Assembly (NCBI GenBank): GCA_963971425.1
Contig: OZ020517.1
Span: forward strand, 436,501-500,500
Length of the DNA stretch: 64,000 nucleotides
Direction: 5' to 3'
Source of the DNA: Bryoerythrophyllum caledonicum
Taxonomy: Eukaryota > Streptophyta > Bryopsida > Pottiales > Pottiaceae
The position numbers and the translations under genes are program-made. The notes below the pieces were generated by a model, which worked only from the letters and a program-made list of their open reading frames with translations, did no database searches and was not told where the DNA came from. Below are positions 29,633-40,390 of the stretch, one piece after another. Numbering within the stretch: position 1 is the first letter of the stretch; every line of letters begins with the position of its first letter.

Positions 29633-30899
29633 CACTAACATCAATACCTCTTCCGCCATTCAATCAGGGTCAATTGGGGGCCGACAAGATAGACAATAGG
29701 GTTACGGGCAGAATCTCCAGAGTTCCAAGGAGAACTTAGGTTTGGCTCAGTAAATGAACTCACCACCCTAAACCGAGTGCATATTATGTCAAAGTTGCCT
29801 ATTTTTGCAATTTTATGTCCGGATTTTCACATCAATTTTGGCTTAAGGTTCTTCATTTCCGTCCATAATTCACCGTTTTTTCCATATTTTGTTAAATATC
29901 CGTTATGTCAATTTGCAAATAAGGACATACAAGTAGACATTTGAACATTTTTGGAAGGGCCTATATTTCAAGTGGCCAAGTTTTGGAATTGTAGAAAAAC
30001 ATTAACCCTCTAACACCGCGGGATTTCTGACAACAATGGTGGAGAGGCCCATTTTGGGCATCTTTGGCGTTAAAGGGTTAAAATATGCAATTTATGGAAT
30101 TTGGATATTTTGATGGAATTTGTTTGACCCCTCCCCTTGTCTACTTACTATTCTTATTTCACCCCAATTCAAGAGGTTGAAATCTTGGTACCGAAACTCT
30201 CAAAAAGTGTTGCCATGTAAACATTTAGGAGGCCGTCACCCCTTAGACTTTGGCCTCAAGTGCAAGGACCGAGTGACCTATTTTGTGCTTTGGTCCAATT
30301 AGACTGCTAGAATCGCTCAACCTCTCAAACTCAACCCAGGTTAGTGTGAAGAGCTCCAGACCTGACCAAAACTTGAAAGTGTGCAGTGTCCATCCAAAAC
30401 GCAGTCCCAAGCAAGTTGGAGGCTACGCAAGCTGTAGCCTTTCCACGTTCTCATGCACGAGCTGAAAGCCGCACCCAGATGGCAGATGTGTGGATGGAAT
30501 CACTAGAATCGTTGGAAAATTGTCCATCTGTGTACAGATATTCATGGTCGGCAGAGTCTGGATGACTTCTCAGGTGTTATTCCCTTTTGTCATATCCTGT
30601 GAGGTGCACATCGTGCAACAATTTGACAGTTTCAAACGGTACTAAAAGTATCCACAATGAGGATAATTCAAGCTTGTTGCCAGTTTGCGGCTTGTGGACA
30701 TGATGAGAGAGTAGGCAATCATATCAGCATCGACATTTGTAAGGTGTCGTAACGTATTGGCGAGGAATATGTATATGATTCTCGTTGTCCTGGTCACGGA
30801 AAACAACGTCTTGAAAAGTAACTGAGCACACCATCTTTGTGAGCAGATGAACGTGATCGTCTTCGCTGGATTGCGTGCTATTGGTGGGATGTTGTGATT
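29633..30899. other. No supported gene
   Basis: AT-rich to about 30100, then mixed. A short inverted pair TTAACCCT...AGGGTTAA lies around 30003-30081. Other frames lack recognisable content. Confidence 0.35.
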
Positions 30900-30908
30900 G
30901 ACTGAGCC

Positions 30909-31590
30909 CCCGGTCACTACAATCAATCCGGGTTTGCGGTGTCAGGGCCCGGTTTTAGGCCTGACACCGCGAAGAGCGGCCCTTCTCCCATAGCGCCTTT
31001 TCGCCTTTCTTCCCACGATAACGTCCACTCTCGCCCACATTTTTTTCGCGCTGCCCGTATCTGTTATCGGCATTCTCGCCGATAGCCCCTTCTCCCCCCG
31101 CCTTCTTCGGATCACCGAAAGCCACTTCTCCCCCGCCTTCTTCGGATCACCAAAATCCCCTTATCGCCCGGACACGTGTACTCCAGGGGAGGGACCCGTC
31201 CTTCTCGGCGGTTGCGAACTGCCATCCGCATCGTTTGTTTCGGCGTCATCTTTGGCACGATCATTGTGCCGTGTAGAATCCTGCCGGAAGGGGAGTGATT
31301 GTCTGCGCCTGAATTGAGTTCCTCGATCTCAATCTCCCCATACAAGATAGGTCGAATGGAGATTCTAGCGAGACGGCGCCTCCAACCGTTGCCGATAACG
31401 GGGCAGCAGAGAGGAATTGGAGGCGTCAAGGGAGGAAGAAAGAAGCTGGCGTGCATGAGAAGGGGGTGGAGGACCTTGATGCCGCGTTTAGGGTTGGCCC
31501 GCATGCAGACTACCTAAAGAAACACGGTCACAAGGTTCTTCGGATGCGCGATTCGGAGGAATGCAATCCAAGCTTATCGCCTACATTCCT
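30909..31590 (+). repeat. Left terminal inverted repeat of the Mutator-like element
   Basis: It begins CCCGGTCACTACAATCAATC and runs as the reverse complement of 43033-43779 to AAGCTTATCGCCTACATTCC. It contains a decayed copy of the transposase first exon: the ATGGAGTTCCTCGATCTC of the right arm is TTGAGTTCCTCGATCTC here. Because that copy has lost its start, only the right arm can begin the transposase. Confidence 0.9.
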
Positions 31591-32535
31591 TCAGATTGTA
31601 GGTCCAGGCTACTCGGTTTAGGCGGCGTAGGCAATAATCATCATTACCATCACCGTCACCATCAACATGAAACCCTAAACCAGGCATGGCAAAGTTTTGT
31701 GTGGCGGCACCATTCCAGCACTTTTGAACTGTGTTTTTGCCGTCTAGCAACATATCCAGGAAGTCCAAGCTCTACGTCAGCGATCGCTACTTCAAAACCT
31801 TGAAATCGCCGAAGGAACTTTTCGGTAAGTTCCCTGCCTTTCTTGCTTTTTATTTCATTCCATTTCGGTAAGTTCTCTGTCATTCTTTCTTTCCATTTCT
31901 TTTCGGTGATGGATACGGTCCTTCTTCCATTCCATTTCAAACGTGGGGCGTTGGAAAGTAAGCTGTGTGAAGATGTAGGATATTTTGCAAAGCGTCGAGG
32001 TTTAGGGTTTCAGGGTTTTAGGGTTCCCGATAATCGTTTTTTGCGATAAGGTTTCATGTTCGTGAATGTCCTCCCTCGCAGAACCGTAAAAATGCCAAAG
32101 CGGCCGGGGTGTTTCTGCAAGGCACTATTTGATGAGATCCCGATGGAAAACAGGAAAGGGATTCCGCCCACCTACAACAAGGAAACGGGGAGGATCGAGC
32201 AACTATTCGTCATTGAGAACGACCACATTTGGCGCGATAGCTGGGAGGTGATGGAGGCGAGGGCACCTATCCTCGAGCAGCATGGACCGGACTCGCCCAT
32301 CGTACCCAGTGGACAAACCGGCCCCAAGCAGATACTGTGCGTACATTGCAACACGGCACACCAGAAGCACAGGTTCAACCTCCACCGCAACCATGCATTG
32401 TGCGAAGGGAAGGGGAAGAAGGGCGTGAAGATGCCGTCATATCCCAATTTGGGCGTCAGGGATGTGGCAAACTTTGTGGCACGACTTTGGGATTGCGGGT
32501 TGTTGGAAGATGCAATTCAGATATTTGGCACCATA

Positions 32536-32688
32536 GACTACAAAAAAACAAGGGGATAAATGACTTGGCCATACAGTCATTGTGGACAATGTTGACTGCA
32601 AAATGAGTACAAAATGACTGTTTTGTAACTAATATTGTCCACAATGACTCTATGGCCGAGTCATTTATCTCTTTGTTTTTTTGTAGTG
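32536..32688. mobile_element. 153-bp CACTA-type MITE
   Basis: Inverted ends read CACTACAAAAAAACAA (the leftmost base is G instead of C), then GGGATAAATGACT.GGCCATA and (G/T)TCATTGTGGACAAT on both arms. The 3-bp target duplication is ATA (32533-32535, 32689-32691). Removal restores the reading frame as FGTI/EPIATKRRPRKAV. The CACTA ends and 3-bp duplication are typical of En/Spm elements. Confidence 0.88.
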
Positions 32689-34254
32689 ATAGAGCCGATA
32701 GCCACGAAGAGGAGGCCTCGGAAGGCTGTTGATAATGAAGGAACCGATTAGTCGACACCCAATAAAGCGCGGCAAGAGGGTGGCACAAGCGGCACAGGAG
32801 GGCCCTCCGCAGAAGCGTACCGCGGCGCCTTCTCGGAAAAGACCTCCGCCCCCGAAAGCTATGTCCAGTGACGATACTTCTTCCTCGGCAGAGTCGGGAG
32901 GAGATCACAACACAGATCATGAGGCCGATAACGTAGGGACTCTGGCTGTTTACGCCGAGAAGGGCGGTCTTTGGTCTGGGGATGATGCCTCTAGAAATTC
33001 CGGTGTCGAGAACCCGATATCGAAAGTCCGGAAGGCCGCACTCGTGCCGGCGCAAAAGAGCAATTCCTCCATTGTTCTCCGGAAGGCAAAGCTTGCGAAG
33101 CAGGCTGTATTGAAGAAGAAGGTGGCACAAACTGAAGAGGCCACGAAGAAGGCAAGATTTGAAGAGTCCACGAAGAAGACAAAAGCATTCGGGCCCCCAG
33201 CAACGGCGAAAAGGCTTACGGGAATGTCTATGGAAGAGACCGCTATGGCGAGAAGGCATCGATCCCCACCGGCGCAATAGCGGTTGAGAGAGACGAGTTA
33301 TGCCGAGAGACCCTCTGACTCTGACGAAGGGACGCTGATAACCTCGCGCGAATCCCCCCCGTCCTCGGCCCTGAAGGAATTTCGACAGCCGCTGACATTG
33401 GCCAACATACTTCGGGCACGCTCTGATGAAGGTGCGAATCCCGATAAGCGCCTCATTCTGGCGGCGAAAGGTAGCAGGGAGCAAGATTTGGAGTTGGAGA
33501 GGGCCGAGATGATACGGCAGGTGCAAGAGGACGCTGAGCGCCTTTTCCCGCTTCAGATGGTGCTCTCCCCCAAAAGGAAGGTATCGATAACGCCGCTGTA
33601 TCTACTCCTCAAGCATGGTCTGCTCGACAGTATCACGATGGACAGTTTAAATTCCAAAGATGAGCTATTGAAGTACGTCTTGTCCTTGGTGGAGTCTGGA
33701 GGCCACCAGGGGAGGTTCCACCAGGCTCTCGGTGCCTGCATTTCCGAAGGGGTCAGTTTTGCCGATAACGATGTTTCGCTTCCATAGTTGACGATCCTTT
33801 GCAACCTGGCAAAGAATCACGATGGCGGTGCGTTGCAAGAGCTTTGGAAAGAGGCACTGATGGGAACGTGGGCATACATGATGCACGAGAAGGAGTGCGT
33901 CGAGTTAGAAGCTAGGTTGGCAGCCGAAATGGAGAACACAAAGCGGTTTAGGAAGAAGTTAGTCGAGGTCGAGATTAGTAAATTTGATGCCGAAAGGGCG
34001 GTGGAGAGAGAGGCTATTCGATGGGACTTCAACAACCTCTTCGGGTATTGCGCGATGAACTAATTTCTTCAACCATTGCTGCACCCACTGCCATGAACGC
34101 ACAACATTGACGAGGCTCGAGAGGTCGTGCACCGTCTAGCACGGATTAGAATCGAGAGTGTCCCGTCCCCTGCTCGAGCTATGTTTGCAACGGACTCTCT
34201 CGGGTGTAAGTTTTTCCTTCTCGCCACAAACTTGTCCCTTAACGTGTCTTCTCG

Positions 34255-34318
34255 TTCCTTATCGTCTCTTATCGTCCCTTATCGTCCCTTATCGTCTCTT
34301 ATCGTCCCTTATCGGCTG
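34255..34318. repeat. TTATCGTCCC decamer array
   Basis: Six tandem, slightly variable units (TTATCGTCTC/TTATCGTCCC) end in TTATCGGC. The array lies in an intron just before the acceptor at about 34340. It is the densest cluster of the element-wide TTATCG motif. Confidence 0.9.
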
Positions 34319-35809
34319 ACTTGACTTCGTTGTTTTTCAGAGGCCGGAATATGTGCAACCGTAGCGTAATCCCCGAGCCTGCCAGCATTGCAATGTACGT
34401 GGATGCTTCAGAGACTAATTGGGATGGGCCGTCTCAAATGTACGAAGTCTTGAGTCCCTTCCTCTTCGGAAGGAACGCATCCAAACTGCACCTCCCGATA
34501 TCGCAGGCGTTCTCGCGGCTCCGCGACAATAAGCACAACGGGCGAGATTCTGTGTTACGCTTCATCGCAATGGTCCATGCTCGCACTGTCGTGGACACGG
34601 CAAGGAGTCATCCAGAGGACTTCGTTCGATAGTGGTGTGCTGTCGATAAGGGTACCTACGAACATTGGGATACCCTGGACGAGAACTGCTTGGCAAGGGA
34701 GGATCTGCACTTCATGTATGCCGGCTTTGTTCCACGTAAGATTTATCCGATAACCCCGTCATTCATCTAACTGTTTTCTTCTCCATTCTTGGTATCTCCG
34801 TTATTTCCCTGTGACTAAACGATAAACCTTTTGCAGGCACTGTAGATCCTACCGGGGCCCGCGAAAGGAAACTTGCAGAGGCAGATTGCAAGAACGCTGT
34901 GTCGCGTCTGGTGAAAAGAGAGTGGGATCGGGGAGAAGGGCATCCAATGACTTCACATGACGAAATTCGGCGGGAGACATCTACCCGAACAAAGGACCTC
35001 GAGGGTGCAGCCACCCTTCTTCACATGGACGAAGGAACCTCAAATGAATTCTGCGTCCAGAATCGGCACCCGAGGAGTAACAACGACGAAGGATTCTCCG
35101 ATAAGGGTCTGGAAGACGTTACGGAGGAAGCACAAGAGGGGCCTAGCGATGAAATACGTCAGGGAGGTGTTCTCGATAGCCTCCAGGAAGAGCCCGCTTC
35201 TACAATGGTGAAGTCACCTGGTCGTCCCGCCGATAACCCATCTCACATGGAGTTTTCGTGGACATAAGTAATGAATGACCCTACCCTCGGCATTGCGGAG
35301 TCTTCACAGTCGCCGGTGGGGCTATCTCAATTCGAGACCCCAAGTCATCATATTGTGTTTGGGGGTACAGGGGAGACGGAACCCGGCATTAAATCCCACC
35401 GTCTATCGTTCCCTCTGTCGAGTCAAGGTATTGAAAACCTGGACACTACTGACAGTCCCCCGGTTGTTCCCGAGGAGCCTTGCGTGGCACCCTTGGAAAC
35501 TCATTCAATCCCCGAGAATCCTCCCTTTTCGGCATCCGATTACGCTTCTCCGCCACGGCCCGATAACCCTGCTAGCCCGCTAGTGCCCAATAACTCTGCT
35601 AGCCAGCCAGTGCCCGATAACTCTGCTAGCCCGCCAGAGCCCCATAACCATGCGAGTCTGCTACAACTTGTTAAACCTCCTCCTCCGCCTGATAGCCCTG
35701 CTCTGATTTCTGAGCCCGATAACCATGCTCCTTCGTCGAAGCCCGACAACCCTGCTCATCCGCCAAAGCCCGATAACCCTGCTCCTCCACCAGATTCCGT
35801 TAAGCCTGT

Positions 35810-38208
35810 TGTGAGTGGCCAAAGTGGGCCCTCACTCTTTTTTCTTTGTTTTTTTCGAGTTTTTGATAGTATTGACCCAATTTTAGTTAAAGTAGTAGTC
35901 AATCCATCTACTAGAGTCAAATTCCTAGAGTAATAAACTTAGTGCCATGATGTCACACTACGGTTCGTATTTTTCCTCTTCCCTACTAATATGCTTGAAA
36001 GTGTAGTGGAAGTGGAGTGGGAATGAAGAGAAAGATAAAAAAGGGAAAAAAAAGGTCCTTGGAAAATGACTAAAAATTGAGAAATGGGACAAAAATTATG
36101 GAAAAAATTGAGAGAGTGTCTCCTAGCAGGTAGAAGTAGTGGTAAAATTTCTAGAAATTTCCGAGTTGAATTACTATTTAATTCTAGGGGTTGACTAGTT
36201 AGTCGACGGGTTGACCACTCGGAAAAAATACTTAATGAACTCCAAAAATGCTAGGAAAATTTGTGTAGACTAATTAGGGTGCTAGGAGTCCAGCTATGTG
36301 GTTAGTTTTTGAAGTTATAAGTAAATTGCAAATCATCAGTAGATAGTAGTAGATCTAGGGTAATGGTCGTTAAAAGATCAAAAGGAAAAGAAAAAAAAAA
36401 GGGGAAGAAAAGAAAAGAAGGTGGTTGGGTGTGCTTCCCCATGCACATGCCACATGACAATTCTTGCCACCATGGAATTAATTTTAGGGAGGCTTGTCAG
36501 GAGCAAAGCGGCGAGTTAATGCTAGTAATAAACTAAAAACATGCAAAAACGGCTGTAAGTGGCCAATCCTGCACTTCTGTGAGAGGTCATGGGCTGCCTC
36601 ATTTAAACTAAGCCAGTCTTGTCGGGGAAGAAAAACGAGAAAGACCAAAAGAAAAAGAAAAAAAAAGAAAAAAAGGAGAACCAGCCAGGCTGAGTCGCTG
36701 GCGAGAGAGCTGGGGTCACGGGATTTTCGGGGGGCCGTTTTTTTTGGAGCGAGGAGGAGCTCCTGCGAGCAGGAGAGAGGGCTGGAGCTCTCGTTTTTTG
36801 CTTTGGGTTGGGTTTGTTTTGTTTGGTGGTTGGTGGTGTGTGCGCCCTGGGCGCGAGGGAGAGCTGGCCTCTCTGTTTTTTTTTCTTTCTTGGAAGAGCT
36901 CTGTGGGGAGAGGCGCGCTCTGAGCGCGTGAAGGAGGTCTCGTGTTCGGGGAGCTGGAGGAGGAGCTCCGGCGCGAGAGAAGAGCTGGACTCTTCTGTTT
37001 TTTTTTCTTCTTCGTTTTTCCTGTGCGAGGCTCCTGTGCGAGGAGAGTCTCTCGTCTTTGTGGTGAGCGCACCGGCTGCGCGCGAGGAGGGTCTGCGCCT
37101 GCCTGCGCGAGGATGTCTCGTGTTCGGGGAGCTGGAGGGTGAGCTCCGGCGCGAGAGAAGAGCTGGACTCTTCTGTTTTTGTGTGTGTGCGCGGGGATCG
37201 GAGCTGGGGCTTGCACGAGCTGGGCTCTGTTCCGGAAGGCTGCTCGGCGAGGGGCGCACCTGTGCGCGCAAGGGTCCGTGATTGTGATCACGAGGTCTGG
37301 CTCTGAGCACGGGAGAGAGAGCCGTGTTTTCTTTTTTTTTGTGGTTTTGAGAGAGCGCGCTGGAGTGCTCCTGCGGTGGGAGCTTCGGTGTGGAGGCGCT
37401 GTTGAAGGTCGGCGTTGGTGATCGTGGAGCCGTGTGTGCGCGCGGTGGTGTGAAGGTGCCGCGAGCTGAGAAGACTCGAGCTGGAGGATCCAGGCGAGAA
37501 GAGGCTGCGGCGCTCGGACCAGGGAGTATTTCCTGGGTGAAGCTACCTTCCCTAATTCCTACCTGCATGCGGTCGTTGCGGTTTCCTTCTTGTGTTGATT
37601 GAATTTGTGGGATCTCTAAACTTGTGCGGAAGCGCTGGAGGATTTTTTTTGACATTAGGGTTCCAAAACTTGGTGATGATTGCTCGCTGGCCGATGCAAG
37701 AATGCTGATGCTTGTAAGTTGGTGCTTGCTGGAATCGTTGAGAATTTGGTGAATGGTGTTCCCAATTGAATGATGTGTGAGCTCATGAGGAAGCTGTGAA
37801 TACTTGTTGTGGTTGTTGGGTCGCCGCTGTCCGTCTGTATGTGGCAGTCCTCAAGGTCTGGTTGGACATTCTGAGGAGTCCATCGTCAAGAGCACGAAAA
37901 ACTAATAAGATTAGAAGTTGAAAACGCTCAATTCGGAGTTAATCCTAGGAAGTTAAGATGTTTTAAAAAAAAAAAAACAAAACCTGGGACTCACAGGGAC
38001 TGTCTGCTGCGACTGCTGGTGGAGGCCGGTATCAATCTCAAATTAGGTATTTAGTGTTTTAACCAAGTTGGAATTGAGCTGGTGATCATTTTAAGAAGAA
38101 ATTTTTTGGTATTCGGAGTCCCGAATCAATAGATAAAGGCTGCCGAAGTTGCTGCTCCAACCAGGGTCTGGATCAGGCCTGATCAGCTGACCTAAACTAA
38201 AAAAAAAA

Positions 38209-38239
<31 letters not shown>

Positions 38240-38582
38240 CAACAAAAAATTAAAATAAATAAATAAATAAAGAATAAGTAATAATAATCATAATAACTAA
38301 TAGCCATAATAATTAGATAACAATTAATTAATTAACTATTCATACCTATCTAATTTATCCAGAGTTAAGCCTTTAAATACCAAGGAGGGTTAATCGAGTT
38401 CACTTAACTGGATTAAGATAATAGTACTATTGATTTCTAAATATATAAATGGATATGCCAAGATCCAAATCCAGTAGAAATTAGGGTTTACAGTTAAGCA
38501 TAAGGAATGGTAAGTGGTGTAACAATAGGACCTCGTAGGTTTAAAAATGGATTCTCTTAGGGGGTTTATTTTTGGGCTTACA
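35810..38582. mobile_element. 2.77-kb solo-LTR-like insertion
   Basis: TGTGAGTGGCC...GGGCTTACA is flanked by a perfect 5-bp duplication CCTGT (35805-35809, 38583-38587). Removal restores the frame of the proline-rich repeat (..DSVKPVPPPKPDSP..). No internal duplication large enough for two LTRs and no gag or pol frame is present, so a long solo LTR is the simplest reading. It contains a G-rich section (36690-37500) with repeated GAGCTCCGGCGCGAGAGAAG units near 36960 and 37140, several A runs and an (AAT)n run at 38207-38235. The motif CGATAA, frequent on both sides, is absent here. Confidence 0.8.
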
Positions 38583-38999
38583 CCTGTTCCTCCGCCAAAG
38601 CCCGATAGCCCTGTTCCAAAGGAGATGGACCCCGAGGAGATCAGACTGGCATTGCGCTTTATCAAGGAAGCACAAGAATCTGGGATGACTTGTATTTGGG
38701 TTTATCCTGGACTCGAAGAGCGTCTTCAGAACGGAAGGGAAGGACAAAAGGCGGCGTATATGTGCATGTTGGAGGAGAATCGCGGAGTATGTACGTCAGA
38801 CTGTGTGTCCTGGGAGAAAGAGCCCTCGCTCTGCTACAAAGCCGAGGAGCATGACGCATCCACGATAGAGAAGAACCTCAGTATTATTGTGGAGGTCCTA
38901 AAACTCAGGTGAGTGTCGTCATCTATGTTATCGTATTCTCCGACACTTGTTGTTTATCGGCACCTATTGTCTAACGTCCGCTTTATTCTGAATTGCAGG

Positions 39000-39893
39000 C
39001 CTCGTTTCATTCACCCGAAGGACCTGGCTGGAGGTATGAGGTTTTTTGGTCCAGACCTTTGGCAAGCCGTGGATGTCTCGCTTGCACTACAGGACTGGCA
39101 TTGCATGCTAAAGGACAAGCGGGAAATGGAAGGCACATTTCTGGATTTCCTCCTTAGGCATGTCGTCTACCGTGCAAAGGAGCATGTTCGAATCCAGTAT
39201 CATCACACGCACAACTGGTTATCGGCAACCTTGCGGTGCTATCTGGCGGATGAAGGGAAGGACTGGGATGACATTGTGAGCTTTCTCAGCCGCTCGTTTT
39301 GTACGACCACCAAGACGCCGAATACCCTTATCGTCCCTTACCACGATAAGGGTCACTGGAGCGTTTTCGTCCTGTTCGAGCAAAGGCGAACGTATCACCT
39401 GGACCCAGCGAAAGGTATGCATAAGGGTCGGGAAGTGGACAATTTTATCTTCCTTGTGCACATGGGATGGGCAAACGCAAAGGGCGTGAGGATCGGATCT
39501 CGAAGTTGGACTGAATGGCAGAGTCGATCGCCGATAAGGTTGCCTCTGCCTAATCAGAAAGAAAGTTGGGAGTGTGGTTTCATGACAAGCTTGGCCTTCT
39601 GGCAGTACCTTATCGCACGTGGTGGGTGCAAAGAGGCGGAGGAGAAGACCGTGACAATGGGGACAAAATATTTGGACTGGGACGGGAAGAAGGCGTACCG
39701 ATGGTTCATGGAAGCGCTCTACACGGAGATTGTCGCACCGCTTCCATTCCATGATGCCCTTAATCTGTGGACAGGATACGGTGGAGTTCGGAAGCGGAAG
39801 TCCGGACGTAGTTTTCGTGGAAGCCGGTACAGAGACGGCGAAGAAGAAAGAAGTTCCAGTTCTCGGTATTTCGGAGACAGTGGGGGATTGTGA
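39000..39893 (+). CDS. Ulp1/SENP-type cysteine protease domain exon
   Basis: The exon follows acceptor GAATTGCAG (38999) and joins KLR to PRFIHPKDLAGGMRFFGPDLW. Core order is WL.ATLRCYLADEG, the LIVPYHDKGHWSVFVLFEQ strand-helix with the catalytic His, YHLDPAKG with the Asp, LPNQKESWECGFMTSLAFWQ with the oxyanion Gln and nucleophilic Cys. All four active-site positions are intact, unlike the surrounding gene. Capture of Ulp1 domains by Mutator-like elements is known in many plants. Confidence 0.85.
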   Translation, partial: PRFIHPKDLAGGMRFFGPDLWQAVDVSLALQDWHCMLKDKREMEGTFLDFLLRHVVYRAKEHVRIQYHHTHNWLSATLRCYLADEGKDWDDIVSFLSRSFCTTTKTPNTLIVPYHDKGHWSVFVLFEQRRTYHLDPAKGMHKGREVDNFIFLVHMGWANAKGVRIGSRSWTEWQSRSPIRLPLPNQKESWECGFMTSLAFWQYLIARGGCKEAEEKTVTMGTKYLDWDGKKAYRWFMEALYTEIVAPLPFHDALNLWTGYGGVRKRKSGRSFRGSRYRDGEEERSSSSRYFGDSGGL

Positions 39894-40390
39894 TCTTCAG
39901 GGCTTCAACGTGCTCACAAACCCACCAGTGACTCGAGGAAGGCGGAAGAAGTCAACTTCGCGGGAAGGGGCAAAGAAGAAGGCAAAATCGAAGGGCACCA
40001 CAAAGATGAAGAAGTAGGCGATAAGGGGGGGGTGCTGTACAGAGCCGATAGACTCCAGAAATTTGTATAGATTAATAGGATGTTGATGTTGTACATTTCA
40101 TTCATTGTAAATGACAAATTTTTTGATAGCATACATAAACGGAATCTGAGACCCACTTGAGGCCTCTAAGCAGAACTTAAGATCCAGTCTTTGCCGATTA
40201 TATTGAATGTCGAGTCTTAACTTCATAACTAAAGAAATATCACTTCAGTGGAAATTTCAAGAGATGCATGGAACTTAATCTAAGAGCATCTTATCGGCTA
40301 TATTCCTTCAGGAGAGTACTAATGGTTATCGGCGCAAAAACCAGCTAAAATCCTTTGCCCTTTATACTCAACCTTATCGGAGCCGATAAC

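Larger units (their letters stand above)
32092..40017 (+). pseudogene. Zinc-finger + Ulp1 (C48) protease gene of the Mutator-like element, interrupted
   Basis: The gene starts MPKRPGCFCKALFDEIPM at 32092. An N-terminal Cys/His module (LCVHCNTAHQKHRFNLHRNHALC) resembles a BED/C2H2 DNA-binding finger. A long basic, coiled-coil and Pro-rich region follows (PDNPA-type repeats, 35540-35800), then the Ulp1 domain from 39000. Catalytic residues are in place: His in GHW (39354), Asp in HLDP (39402), Gln in PNQKE (39555) and Cys in WECGF (39573). Ulp1 enzymes cleave SUMO. The gene is broken by a CACTA MITE, a 2.8-kb LTR insertion, stops (TAG 33278, TAG 33785, TAG 34630, TAA 35265) and a frame change near 32745. 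Both insertions can be removed cleanly in frame. Several GT-AG introns (for example 38909-38999) are visible. The C-terminus probably shifts frame near 39770 to end with the Lys-rich tail at 40017. Confidence 0.75.

Noticed and set aside
32537..32687. 4-bp duplication ATAG for the small MITE
   Set aside because: The duplicated bases would not be adjacent on the right side; taking CACTAC ends with a 3-bp ATA duplication fits both flanks and restores the reading frame.
36603..37655. 350-residue Arg/Ser/Pro-rich minus-strand frame
   Set aside because: It lies inside the solo-LTR-like insertion, overlaps other long frames on both strands, and arises from GC-rich repeats; no domain is visible.
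39730..40017. Separate small Lys-rich gene after the Ulp1 exon
   Set aside because: It overlaps the Ulp1 frame and most likely is that protein's true C-terminus after a one-base frame change, so it is treated as part of the same gene.
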